A program made the position numbers and the translations under genes. A stretch of 64,000 nucleotides of DNA from Myxococcales bacterium (GTDB taxonomy: Bacteria > Myxococcota_A > Polyangia > Polyangiales > Polyangiaceae): assembly GCA_016703425.1 (NCBI GenBank), contig JADJCA010000009.1, positions 434,001 to 498,000 on the forward strand. Reading direction: 5' to 3'. The notes below the pieces were generated by a model, which searched no databases, was not told where the DNA came from, and saw only the letters and a program-made list of their open reading frames with translations. Shown one piece after another: positions 1 through 7,288 of this stretch. Positions within the stretch are counted from its first letter, which is position 1. Each line of letters starts with the position of its first letter.

Positions 1-71
1 AGCGAGGTCTCGGCGTCGGCCGCGGGGCCGCTCGGAGGCTCCTGGCTCACGACCGCCTCACGCACGAGCAC
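1..71 (-). CDS. possible 5' end of an unidentified gene (partial)
   Basis: After the stop of the KOW-domain gene, the same minus-strand frame stays open to the window edge without a stop. GTG codons at 71 and 65 could start it, and a GGAG lies about 10 bases before the first. Only about 24 codons are visible (V-L-V-R-E-A-V-V-S-Q...), too few to name a family. It may be the next gene of a minus-strand operon with the KOW gene. This could equally be non-coding; the open frame and GC-rich third positions are the only support. Confidence 0.25.
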   Translation of the reverse strand, partial: MLVREAVVSQEPPSGPAADAETS

Positions 72-113
72 GAACGATGCGCTCCGGTCGCGGACAAGCC
101 GCAGCGGGGCACG

Positions 114-497
114 TCAGCGGGGCTTTCGGTGAGAGGAGGAGAGCGTCGGCTTGTCGCGCCCGCCATCGGCGGCGCTCACGAGGTCGCCGACGTCGATGCG
201 GGCCGACAGGAGCCCCAGCATCACGCGCGCACCGCCGCGACCGTCGAGCTCTTGCACGACGCCGGACTTGCCCATGAACGGCCCCCGCAAGACCTTCACG
301 CGGGCCCCAGGCTGAAACGCCGCCGCCGCCGGCCCCGGCGGCGTTGAGCCGGGCTCACGGGCGCGGAGCCGGTGCAAGAGCCGGCCCGCGGGATCGGGGT
401 CGGCGGCGTCGGGCACCCGCGACGCTTCTTCGGGCTTTTCAGGCCCGCCATCCTTGGAACCTCTGCTTTTGGGGCGTTTCGATCGAGACGTGGCCAT
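114..497 (-). CDS. KOW-domain protein (NusG C-terminal-like)
   Basis: A 127-residue protein. Residues 1-60 are Lys/Arg/Pro-rich and probably disordered. Residues of about 65-110 match a KOW motif: GARVKVLRGPFMGKSGVV followed by a short beta segment with R-V-M-L. KOW domains are small beta barrels that bind RNA or ribosomal and transcription proteins, as in the NusG C-terminus. No NusG N-terminal domain is present, so this is a stand-alone KOW protein rather than NusG. The ATG at 497 was chosen because the frame upstream of it is low-complexity and runs into the divergent promoter region shared with the sigma-factor gene. Role unknown; nucleic-acid or ribosome binding is inferred. Confidence 0.6.
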   Translation of the reverse strand: MATSRSKRPKSRGSKDGGPEKPEEASRVPDAADPDPAGRLLHRLRAREPGSTPPGPAAAAFQPGARVKVLRGPFMGKSGVVQELDGRGGARVMLGLLSARIDVGDLVSAADGGRDKPTLSSSHRKPR

Positions 498-766
498 GGC
501 CGATACCGATCCGAAAGCCAATCCGAAGACCCGAGGCGCTCTTTGGAACCACGTCGTGGTCGAGCGATTCCCGGGCTCGTCGATCGCTAGGATGCAAAAG
601 GACTTTTGGCGGACCCGGGCGGCGTTGTCAACGGCCGTAAGGCCGGCCGCGCGCCCCTGGCATACGGGGCTTTGCCTGGGTTCGGCGCCGGGCGGGGCCA
701 TTTGGCGCAGATGAGGGTGCCGGGGGTTGTGCACGGGCCTCTGCGTTACTAGATTCGGTCCCTTCC

Positions 767-1954
767 GTGGCCAAGGGTCGACGAAACGATAGCGGCGACG
801 CCGAAAGCGGGCGTGACGCCACTCCCGAGGGCGGTGAGGCCCCGGCGACGGCCGTGGTTGCGGCGCCCGTCAAACGGTCCGCGCGCTCCGCGCCACGACC
901 GGCGAAGGGCGCGGTCGAAGACGACGACGAGGAAGCCGGCGACGGCGAAGCGGACGGCGAAGACGACGAGCCGGAGGCCGTCGACGCCGAGCTCGTCGAC
1001 GACGACGCCATCGTGGGCGCCGCGGAGCCAGCCGATGACGAGGTCGTCGAGACCGATGAGGTCATCGAGGCACCGGCGAGCAAGAGCGAGGGCGCGCTTA
1101 CGCGCTTCGATCCGATGGCCGCGTACCTCCGCGAGGTCCAGCGCCACCCGCTCCTCACGCCGGAAGCGACCAAGGAGCTGGCGATCCGATTCCAAACGAC
1201 GCAGGACCCCGCCGCCGCCGCCATGCTCGTGACGTCGAACCTCAGGCTCGTCGTCAAGATCGCCTACGAGTACCGGCGCGCCTACAAGAACATCATGGAC
1301 CTCGTGCAAGAAGGCAACATCGGCCTCATGCAAGCGGTCAAGCGCTACGACCCCTACCGCGGGGTCAAGCTGTCGACCTACGCGGCGCTCTGGATCCGCG
1401 CGTACATTCTTCGCTACGTCATCAACAACTGGCGGCTCGTCAAGCTGGGCACCACGCAGGTCCAGCGCAAGCTCTTCTTCAATCTCCGAAAGAAGCGCGC
1501 CGAGCTCCAAGCCATGGGCATCGATCCGACGCACGCCGAGATCGCCAAGCAGCTCGACGTCCCCGAGCACGAGGTCGCCGAGATGGACGTGCGGCTCGCG
1601 TCCGGCGAAAAGTCCCTCGATGCGCCTGTTGGCGACGCCGACGGAAGCTCCACGACGCGCATCGACTTGATGCCCGCGACGGGCGACGGCCCGGAGGCCC
1701 TCGCCGCTAGCGAGGAGATGCAGACGCTCCTCAAGGCGAAGCTCGGCGAGTTCCGCGTCACGCTTGAGGGCAAAGAGAAGGACCTGGCGATCTTCGACGA
1801 GCGACTGGTTGCCGACGAGCCGCTCACGCTCCAGGAGCTCGGCGATCGCTTCGGCATCTCGCGGGAGCGCGTCAGGCAGCTCGAACAGCGGCTCACGACG
1901 AAGCTCCGCCTGTTCTTGAGCGAAGAGTTGGGCGACGCGACCGAGGTCCTTTGA
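767..1954 (+). CDS. rpoH: RpoH-type (sigma-32 family) RNA polymerase sigma factor
   Basis: A 395-residue sigma-70-family protein that would direct RNA polymerase to alternative (heat-shock type) promoters. Residues 1-105 are an unusual acidic Glu/Asp/Ala-rich extension. Region 1.2/2 begins near residue 110 (DPMAAYLREVQ). Region 2.1-2.4 includes LVTSNLRLVVKIA, DLVQEGNIGLMQAVKRYDP and STYAALWIRAYILRYV. The RpoH-box signature QRKLFFNLRKKR follows. Region 4.2 (LTLQELGDRFGISRERVRQLEQ) closes the protein. The GTG start at 767 is the first start after the upstream stops. The gene overlaps rsmI by four bases, so the two are co-translated. Length exceeds typical RpoH (about 285-300) because of the acidic N-terminus. 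It could instead be one of the SigB/SigC-like developmental sigma factors described in Myxococcus. Confidence 0.85.
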   Translation: MAKGRRNDSGDAESGRDATPEGGEAPATAVVAAPVKRSARSAPRPAKGAVEDDDEEAGDGEADGEDDEPEAVDAELVDDDAIVGAAEPADDEVVETDEVIEAPASKSEGALTRFDPMAAYLREVQRHPLLTPEATKELAIRFQTTQDPAAAAMLVTSNLRLVVKIAYEYRRAYKNIMDLVQEGNIGLMQAVKRYDPYRGVKLSTYAALWIRAYILRYVINNWRLVKLGTTQVQRKLFFNLRKKRAELQAMGIDPTHAEIAKQLDVPEHEVAEMDVRLASGEKSLDAPVGDADGSSTTRIDLMPATGDGPEALAASEEMQTLLKAKLGEFRVTLEGKEKDLAIFDERLVADEPLTLQELGDRFGISRERVRQLEQRLTTKLRLFLSEELGDATEVL

Positions 1955-2784
1955 CGCTCTACGTCGTCGCGACGCCCATCGGCAACCTCGAGGACATCAC
2001 GCTCCGCGCCGTGCGCATCTTGCGCGAGGCGCCGTGCGTCGCTGCCGAGGACACGCGCCACTCGATGGCGCTCTTGCAGCACCTCGGCATCGCGGGCAAA
2101 CGTGTCGTCTCGCTCCACGCGCACTCCACAGACGCGCAAGTGGAGCGACTGGCGACGCTGCTCGAGGAAGGCCAAGACATCGCCCTCTTGACCGACGCCG
2201 GCACTCCCGTCGTCAGCGATCCCGGCGACGCGCTGGTGCGCGCCGCGATCGTGCGCGGCGTCACCGTGGTGCCGATCCCCGGCCCGAGCGCCGTCTTAAC
2301 AGCGCTCGTGGGCAGCGGCCTCGGCGGCGGCGCGTTCCGCTTCGTGGGCTTTCTCCCGCGCGAAGGGACGTCACGAAGCGAAGCTCTCGCGAGCGTCGCG
2401 AGCGCGACCGAGTGCGTCCTCGTCTTCGAGTCACCGAACCGCGTCCGAGCGACGCTTGAGGACCTCGCGGCCATCGCACCGACACGCCCCGCCTGCGTGG
2501 CCCGCGAGCTCACGAAGATGCATGAAGAGTTCACGCGCGGCACCCTGGCGGAGCTGGCAGCGCTCGAGCGCGAGTGGCTCGGCGAGGTGACGCTCGTGCT
2601 CGGCGCACAAGACAGGCCCGGCGCCTCCGTCACCGACGACGCGCTCGACGAACGCATCGACGCTGAGCTCGCGAAGGGCGGTCACGCCAAGGGCGTCGCC
2701 GAGCGCCTCGCGGCCTGGAGCGGCCGCGCGAGGCGCGACGTCTACGAGCGCGTCGTCGCGCGCAAGCAGAAGGGTCGCTCTTGA
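1951..2784 (+). CDS. rsmI: 16S rRNA (cytidine-1402-2'-O)-methyltransferase RsmI
   Basis: A 277-residue tetrapyrrole-methylase-fold enzyme that uses S-adenosylmethionine to 2'-O-methylate C1402 in the 16S rRNA P-site region. Family hallmarks are ATPIGNLEDIT at residues 7-17, AEDTRHS near residue 33, LLTDAGTPVVSDPG near 80, PIPGPSAVLTAL near 107 and FVGFLPREG near 132. Length is normal. The TTG start at 1951 overlaps the preceding stop (TTGA), and its own stop overlaps the TTG of the next gene, giving a tightly coupled trio. Function is confident from family motifs. Confidence 0.95.
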   Translation: MTLYVVATPIGNLEDITLRAVRILREAPCVAAEDTRHSMALLQHLGIAGKRVVSLHAHSTDAQVERLATLLEEGQDIALLTDAGTPVVSDPGDALVRAAIVRGVTVVPIPGPSAVLTALVGSGLGGGAFRFVGFLPREGTSRSEALASVASATECVLVFESPNRVRATLEDLAAIAPTRPACVARELTKMHEEFTRGTLAELAALEREWLGEVTLVLGAQDRPGASVTDDALDERIDAELAKGGHAKGVAERLAAWSGRARRDVYERVVARKQKGRS

Positions 2785-3740
2785 GGCCGCCCGCCTTCCC
2801 TAGGCGCGCATCGCGACGCGCGGCGATGGCGCTCCTCGCGGCGACGTCGCTCAACGGATGCAAAGCCTGCGCGCGCGGCCCGAGCTGCGCCGAACAAGTA
2901 GCCGAGCTTCAACGCTTCGTCGCCTCTGTCGACGCCGAGGCGGCCGGTGAGACGCCCTTGCCCGCGGGCACGAAGCTCGTGCGTCCGACGGCGCCCGACG
3001 ACGTGCCGTCGGGACGCCTCGCCCATGATGGGCCGGTGCTCACGCTCGTAGGACGCGAAGTCTCCATCGACGGCTCTCCGCTCGGCGCCGCGGAAGCCGG
3101 GCCCCTCGTCGAGAAGCTCTCCGGCGCCATGAGCGCGCGGCGCGAGCTCGACTCCGTGCTCTATCCCGGGCGGCCGCCACGTCGCGTCGTGCCGCGCCTC
3201 GCGTTGCCACCCGACGCACCTTGGAGCGCCGTCGTTGCCCTCACCACCGCGTCGCAGAAGGTTGGCTTCGACGAGCTCGTTTTCGTCTTCGAGGCGCGTA
3301 GCGCGGTGCCGCGACGCAGCGCAGGCTCTCACGAGGGCTCACGCGATCCCTCGCTGGCCGCGCCGGTGTCCCAATCGGGAAGGGCCGTGACCGTGGCAAC
3401 CGACGCGGAGAAGCTCTTCACGCGCTGCGCCGCCGCCACCACCGAGCTTGCGTCACTCGTGGACCTTGACCCCTCATCCAAGGGCGAAGAGTGGTCGAAT
3501 CGCCTGCCGACGGCCATTGAGCGCTGCGACTGCCAGGTCGACATGGAGGCGTTCCGCACGCTGCACGTGAGCCTTCGGGGCCCCGCCGGCGGCACGCCGC
3601 AGCGAGCCGTCGCCGTTCCCCTCCGCGCCTGCGGCGACGGAGTGAAGCTCATCAGCCGCTCTCCGAGCGAGCCTTGGTCCGCGGCGCATGGCGCTGTCCT
3701 CGAGGCCTCGCGCGCCGGCGGGTCGTTCTGCTTCCGATAG
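2781..3740 (+). CDS. putative lipoprotein with possible ExbD-like region
   Basis: A 319-residue protein with an Arg-rich N-terminus, a hydrophobic segment and a lipobox-like LNGC at about residue 27, so probably membrane-anchored and facing the periplasm. Residues 75-170 contain an alternation (REVSIDGSPL..., then APWSAVVALTTASQKVGFDE) that recalls the periplasmic fold of ExbD/TolR proteins. The resemblance is weak and no ExbD transmembrane context is present. Four further Cys occur in the C-terminal half, including a CDC pair. The TTG start overlaps the rsmI stop, so translation is probably coupled. No firm function; the ExbD idea is inference only. Confidence 0.65.
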   Translation: MRPPAFPRRASRRAAMALLAATSLNGCKACARGPSCAEQVAELQRFVASVDAEAAGETPLPAGTKLVRPTAPDDVPSGRLAHDGPVLTLVGREVSIDGSPLGAAEAGPLVEKLSGAMSARRELDSVLYPGRPPRRVVPRLALPPDAPWSAVVALTTASQKVGFDELVFVFEARSAVPRRSAGSHEGSRDPSLAAPVSQSGRAVTVATDAEKLFTRCAAATTELASLVDLDPSSKGEEWSNRLPTAIERCDCQVDMEAFRTLHVSLRGPAGGTPQRAVAVPLRACGDGVKLISRSPSEPWSAAHGAVLEASRAGGSFCFR

Positions 3741-3789
3741 CGCTTCCGGCGACGCCGGAGCGCACGGCCTCGATGTATGCTGCGACCGC

Positions 3790-5346
3790 ATGAGCGGTGC
3801 TCGCACGCGCATCCGGCCGGGCGACCTCATCGCTGACCGCTACCGCATCGAGAGCGCCCTCGGTGCGGGCGGCATGGGGATCGTCTTCGCCGCGACGGAC
3901 CTCAAGAGCGGCGCGCCCGTTGCCATCAAGATTCTCTCCGCGCACCTGAGCGACACGGCGACGGGACACGCGAGGTTTTTGCGGGAGGCTCGGGCATCGG
4001 CGACGATCGAGAGCGCTCACGCCATTCGCGTCCTCGACACAGACACGCACGACGGCACCCCCTTCATGGTGATGGAGCGTCTGGAGGGCTTCGACCTCGC
4101 TCGCGTCATCGCCTCGCGTGACGCACTCCCCGTGCCGATGGCTGCCTTGGCCCTACGTCAGGCCTGCGAAGGCATCTCCGCGGCGCACGAGGCCTCCCTT
4201 GTGCACCGCGACATCAAGCCATCAAACCTGTTCGTTGCCCGCGACGCAGATGGGGCGGAGCGCGTCGTGGTGCTCGACTTCGGCATCTCGAAGGCGACGC
4301 ACGCATTCGGCGACACCACGGAGCTGACGGCCACGACCGAGGTCTTCGGCTCGCCTCGCTACATGTCGCCGGAGCAAATCCGAAGCGCCAAAAACGTCGA
4401 CGCGCGGACGGATGTCTGGTCCCTCGGCGTGGTCGCCTACGAGCTCTTGACGGGCGAGCGCCCCTTCGCGGCGGACGCGCTGCCTGCGCTCTCCGCGATG
4501 ATTCTCGAGGAGGACCCGGCCCCATTGAGCGCGCGACGGGCCGAAATTCCCAAAGAGCTCGAGGCCATCGTGCTCCGCTGTTTGGCGAAGAAGCCCGAGG
4601 CTCGTTTTGCGACCGCCCATGAGTTAGGGGCGGCGCTTGCGCCGTTTTCGACGACGGCACCGCTCGCGCTGCTCGATGGCGTCACGATCGACGGGAGCGT
4701 CGCGAACGCGGGCGCGCCGAAGAGCACGCGCACGTTGCCGCCGCCGATGCCGCTCGTCGCGCCGCCTGACCCGGCTGACGCCATCGCCACGCGACACGAA
4801 CCGCGCGAGGCGACGCCCGCGCGAGCCGCGAAGCGGCGCTCGACGTATTTCGTCGTCGGCCTCGGAGCCGCGCTCGCTGCCGGCGGCCTCGGGGCAGCGT
4901 CGATCGTCTTGGGCCCTAAGACACCGCCCGCCGCTCCGCTGCCTAGCGCCAGCGCCAGCGCGGCCGGCTGTGTCGTGCGAGGCGCGCAGTCCTATCCGAG
5001 CCCATGGCAGGCGTTTCGGAGCTCGATCGCGGCCACCGACTCGGGCGCCGTCGTGTCGCAATGGATGCGCGAAGACGGGTTGATCAAGACTTGGATGTTC
5101 GAGACGAGGACGCCCGGCTCGGAGATCGCGCACCGGTTCCGCTACGAGCTCGCGGGTGTGCCATCCCAGGGCGACACGCGCAGCGTCATCAGCGACTTTG
5201 GCGATGAGCCGGTCGTCGTGACCTCCACCTGGCAGAGTGCAATCAAACCGCCGCGGACCTTTCTCGCGTTGACCAACCTCGCGCCGCCAGGGGCCCGTTC
5301 CGCCCGCGCTCGGGCCGGGCTGTTGCGCAAGAGACGACCGATCTAG
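3790..5346 (+). CDS. Ser/Thr protein kinase, 5' portion (frame broken near 5290)
   Basis: Eukaryotic-type (PknB-like) kinase of 518 residues in this frame. The catalytic domain spans about residues 18-285: glycine loop GAGGMGIVF, catalytic Lys in VAIKIL, HRDIKPSN catalytic loop, DFGISK metal loop and SPRYMSPEQI activation-segment end. A single transmembrane helix lies at about 351-375, followed by an extracytoplasmic Ala/Pro/Ser linker and a sensor-like region. The ATG at 3790 was preferred to one at 3688, which would overlap the previous gene by 53 bases. The frame ends abruptly at 5346 in a basic, non-homologous tail. Adding one G to the GGGG run at 5290-5293 fuses it smoothly to the frame of the next entry. 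Kinase activity may survive because the catalytic domain lies before the break. Confidence 0.85.
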   Translation: MSGARTRIRPGDLIADRYRIESALGAGGMGIVFAATDLKSGAPVAIKILSAHLSDTATGHARFLREARASATIESAHAIRVLDTDTHDGTPFMVMERLEGFDLARVIASRDALPVPMAALALRQACEGISAAHEASLVHRDIKPSNLFVARDADGAERVVVLDFGISKATHAFGDTTELTATTEVFGSPRYMSPEQIRSAKNVDARTDVWSLGVVAYELLTGERPFAADALPALSAMILEEDPAPLSARRAEIPKELEAIVLRCLAKKPEARFATAHELGAALAPFSTTAPLALLDGVTIDGSVANAGAPKSTRTLPPPMPLVAPPDPADAIATRHEPREATPARAAKRRSTYFVVGLGAALAAGGLGAASIVLGPKTPPAAPLPSASASAAGCVVRGAQSYPSPWQAFRSSIAATDSGAVVSQWMREDGLIKTWMFETRTPGSEIAHRFRYELAGVPSQGDTRSVISDFGDEPVVVTSTWQSAIKPPRTFLALTNLAPPGARSARARAGLLRKRRPI

Positions 5347-5384
5347 CCGTCCTCGCGTTTCGCGACGCGCTGTTCGCGGTAACG

Positions 5385-6002
5385 ATGGGCCGACCGCAAC
5401 CGCCGAGCGGGATGCGCAGCGAGGTCCGTCTCTCGCAGCTGTACGGGCAAGGTACGTACGACGCGAGGGCCTTGCTCCACGACGCCAAGACGGCGAGCGA
5501 ATTTTTGCGCGGCGTGGCGGCGGCTGCATCGCCCACGCGAGCCGTCGTCGCCGTCCGAAGCTTCGCGCAAATCCACGCGTTCACCTTCTCCGCCGGGCGC
5601 GAGATCTCCGAGGTCGCGACCTTCACGGAGGACAACGACGCCATCCGCGTGGCGGCGCGCGGCGACGAGTTCTTCCTCTTCTCGGGAAACGGCGACGGCC
5701 AGTGGAAGTCGCGGCGACTCGCGCCCGGCGCCCCGGCGTTCGACGAAGCCAACGCGATGCCCACGGAAATGCAGACGCTCGCGGTCGTCGGCAACAACGA
5801 TGAGCTTTTCGCCGCGTGGCGTGAGCCGGCGACCAAGCGGATTCGCTACGGCCGCGCGCGGGGCCCCATCGACGAACTCTTGACCAGAGGAGGGGCGCTG
5901 GACGTCGACGGGGCCGTGCACGCCACAGCCGCCCGCGGTTCGCGCGTCTGGGTCGCGTACGAAACCCTCTCGATCGGTGTGACCGAGCTCTCCTGCCCGT
6001 GA
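5385..6002 (+). CDS. C-terminal sensor portion of the same Ser/Thr kinase (after frameshift)
   Basis: This frame is open from about 5283. The first ATG is at 5385, but the coding sequence reads sensibly before that (A-Q-E-T-T-D-L-A-V-L-A-F-R-D-A-L-F-A-V-T). It carries repeated beta-strand-like segments such as AVVAVRSFAQIHAFTF, ELFAAWREPATKRIRYGRAR and VWVAYETLS. These resemble the extracytoplasmic repeat region of the second kinase in this window (46298-48913). It therefore looks like the displaced C-terminus of the upstream kinase, not an independent gene. The join requires one extra base in the GGGG run at 5290-5293. Confidence 0.7.
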   Translation: MGRPQPPSGMRSEVRLSQLYGQGTYDARALLHDAKTASEFLRGVAAAASPTRAVVAVRSFAQIHAFTFSAGREISEVATFTEDNDAIRVAARGDEFFLFSGNGDGQWKSRRLAPGAPAFDEANAMPTEMQTLAVVGNNDELFAAWREPATKRIRYGRARGPIDELLTRGGALDVDGAVHATAARGSRVWVAYETLSIGVTELSCP

Positions 6003-6022
6003 GTGCGCGCGCAGTGCCCGCG

Positions 6023-6409
6023 TCACTGACGGAGCGCGCGGTCGAGCGCCCTAGGATCGAAGCCCACGAGGATCTTCCCGCTCACGTCGAGCACAGGAAT
6101 CGCCGACGCGACGAGCCCGGCGCCGTCCAGCTTCGAGCGCATCTCGGCTTGCGCCACCGGATCACCCCCCACGTCGCGCACCGCGACCTTCACGCCACGA
6201 ACCTTTAGGTAGAGCGCCGCGTCGTGACACGGCGCGCACCACTCGGCGCCGTAGAGCGTCACCGCACCGTGCGAGACGGTGTGTCCGAGGGGCGTCGACG
6301 CACGGGCCGGAGCCCCCCAATGGCGGCCCGCAGGCGTCGCGCAGCCGGCCAGGAGGCCCGTCGCAACCAAGAGGATCGCTCCTCCGAACAACTTCTTCGG
6401 CTCGAGCAT
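6023..6409 (-). CDS. glutaredoxin/thioredoxin-like lipoprotein
   Basis: A 128-residue protein with a lipoprotein signal (LLVATGLLAGC, Cys at about residue 22) and a glutaredoxin-fold domain from residue 48: VTLYGAEWCAPCH with the redox pair CAPC, the cis-Pro segment SAIPVLDVSGKILVGFD, and a C-terminal helix. It probably acts as a periplasmic or outer-membrane thiol-disulfide protein. It is a paralogue of the next gene upstream (6557-7288), which shares IPVLDVRGKILVGF and the CxPC site. Genuine substrates are unknown. Confidence 0.8.
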   Translation of the reverse strand: MLEPKKLFGGAILLVATGLLAGCATPAGRHWGAPARASTPLGHTVSHGAVTLYGAEWCAPCHDAALYLKVRGVKVAVRDVGGDPVAQAEMRSKLDGAGLVASAIPVLDVSGKILVGFDPRALDRALRQ

Positions 6410-6472
6410 TCGAGTACTCCCATCAGCCTGACACGTGGCAAAGGAGCGCGCCGCGAGATGGCAGCACCCGAT

Positions 6473-6544
6473 CCCAGATGAGACAAGGGGCCCAGATGAG
6501 ACAAGGAGCCCAGATGAGGCAAGGAGCCCACATGAGACAAACGG
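6473..6544. repeat. 18-bp tandem repeat, about four copies
   Basis: Four head-to-tail units of 18 bases run from 6473 to 6544: CCCAGATGAGACAAGGGG, CCCAGATGAGACAAGGAG, CCCAGATGAGGCAAGGAG and the more diverged CCCACATGAGACAAACGG. The array sits between two paralogous glutaredoxin-like lipoprotein genes and upstream of the start of the second one. The unit is a multiple of three and leaves a minus-strand frame open, but it lies outside any convincing coding sequence. Confidence 0.9.
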
Positions 6545-6556
6545 AAGAACGGCGCG

Positions 6557-7288
6557 TCAGCGAAGCGCTTGAGAGACGGCCACCTGGGAGAAGCCGACCA
6601 AGATCTTTCCTCTGACGTCGAGCACGGGAATCGAACCGCCGCGAATGCCGGCCTGCCGGAGTTTGTCCTTCATTTCGCGCGCCGCGGCGGCGTCAGACTC
6701 GATGTTTTTCTCGACAAAAGGCACGTTCCTCGACTTGAGGAACGCAGCCGCCTGATGGCACGGGCCGCACCAATCGGCGCCATAAATGATGACGTCGGGC
6801 GCGCCGTTGGGCTGCGCCGCGGCCACCGGTGGCGTGTCACGCGGGTTGAGGTTGGGCGGAGGCGCCGTTGGAGGTGTCTGTGGGACGGCGGGCCCGCGGC
6901 CAGCGCGCCGCTCGCGCGCCATGCCCTCCAGCACGGAGCGCTTGATGATCCGAACCGGGTACGAGCCGTCGGGGCGTGCGTCGCGCAGATCGCTCACGAA
7001 CACCAGCTCGCCGCCGAGCTCTCGCGTGGGGTCCGTGACGCGGACGATGTCGCGCGCCTTCTCGGGCACCTGGCTTGGCTTCGACACCACGTGGAAGTCG
7101 CCCGCCTGATCCATGTACGCGAGCACCAAGTCGTCGCGCGACTCCGACACCATGGGGTCGCCCGCGTCGACGGCGCTCTCGGTTGCGCTCTTCTTGCAGG
7201 CCGAGGTCGCTACCAACGCTAGGCACACGAGCCAAGGCGTGAGCACGCGCACGCAAGACAGAGGCAGATCACGCGCGCCTTGAAGCAT
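6557..7288 (-). CDS. glutaredoxin-like lipoprotein with N-terminal extension
   Basis: A 243-residue protein. The N-terminal lipoprotein signal ends LALVATSAC (Cys about residue 30). Next comes a region of about residues 50-120 with VLAYMDQAGDFHVV and IKRSVLEGMARERRA, then a Pro-rich linker. A glutaredoxin-like domain begins near residue 165: VIIYGADWCGPCHQAAAFL with CGPC, SIPVLDVRGKILVGF and a terminal helix. The ATG at 7288 overlaps the stop of the upstream ABC-F gene (ATGA), which fixes the start and suggests coupling. Likely a surface or periplasmic thiol redox protein. It shares its redox domain with the downstream 128-residue paralogue. Confidence 0.82.
   Translation of the reverse strand: MLQGARDLPLSCVRVLTPWLVCLALVATSACKKSATESAVDAGDPMVSESRDDLVLAYMDQAGDFHVVSKPSQVPEKARDIVRVTDPTRELGGELVFVSDLRDARPDGSYPVRIIKRSVLEGMARERRAGRGPAVPQTPPTAPPPNLNPRDTPPVAAAQPNGAPDVIIYGADWCGPCHQAAAFLKSRNVPFVEKNIESDAAAAREMKDKLRQAGIRGGSIPVLDVRGKILVGFSQVAVSQALR

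Noticed and set aside
659..676. Possible sigma-54 site (TGGCAT...TTTGC) upstream of the sigma-factor gene
   Set aside because: The GG to GC spacing is about three bases too long for a -24/-12 promoter.
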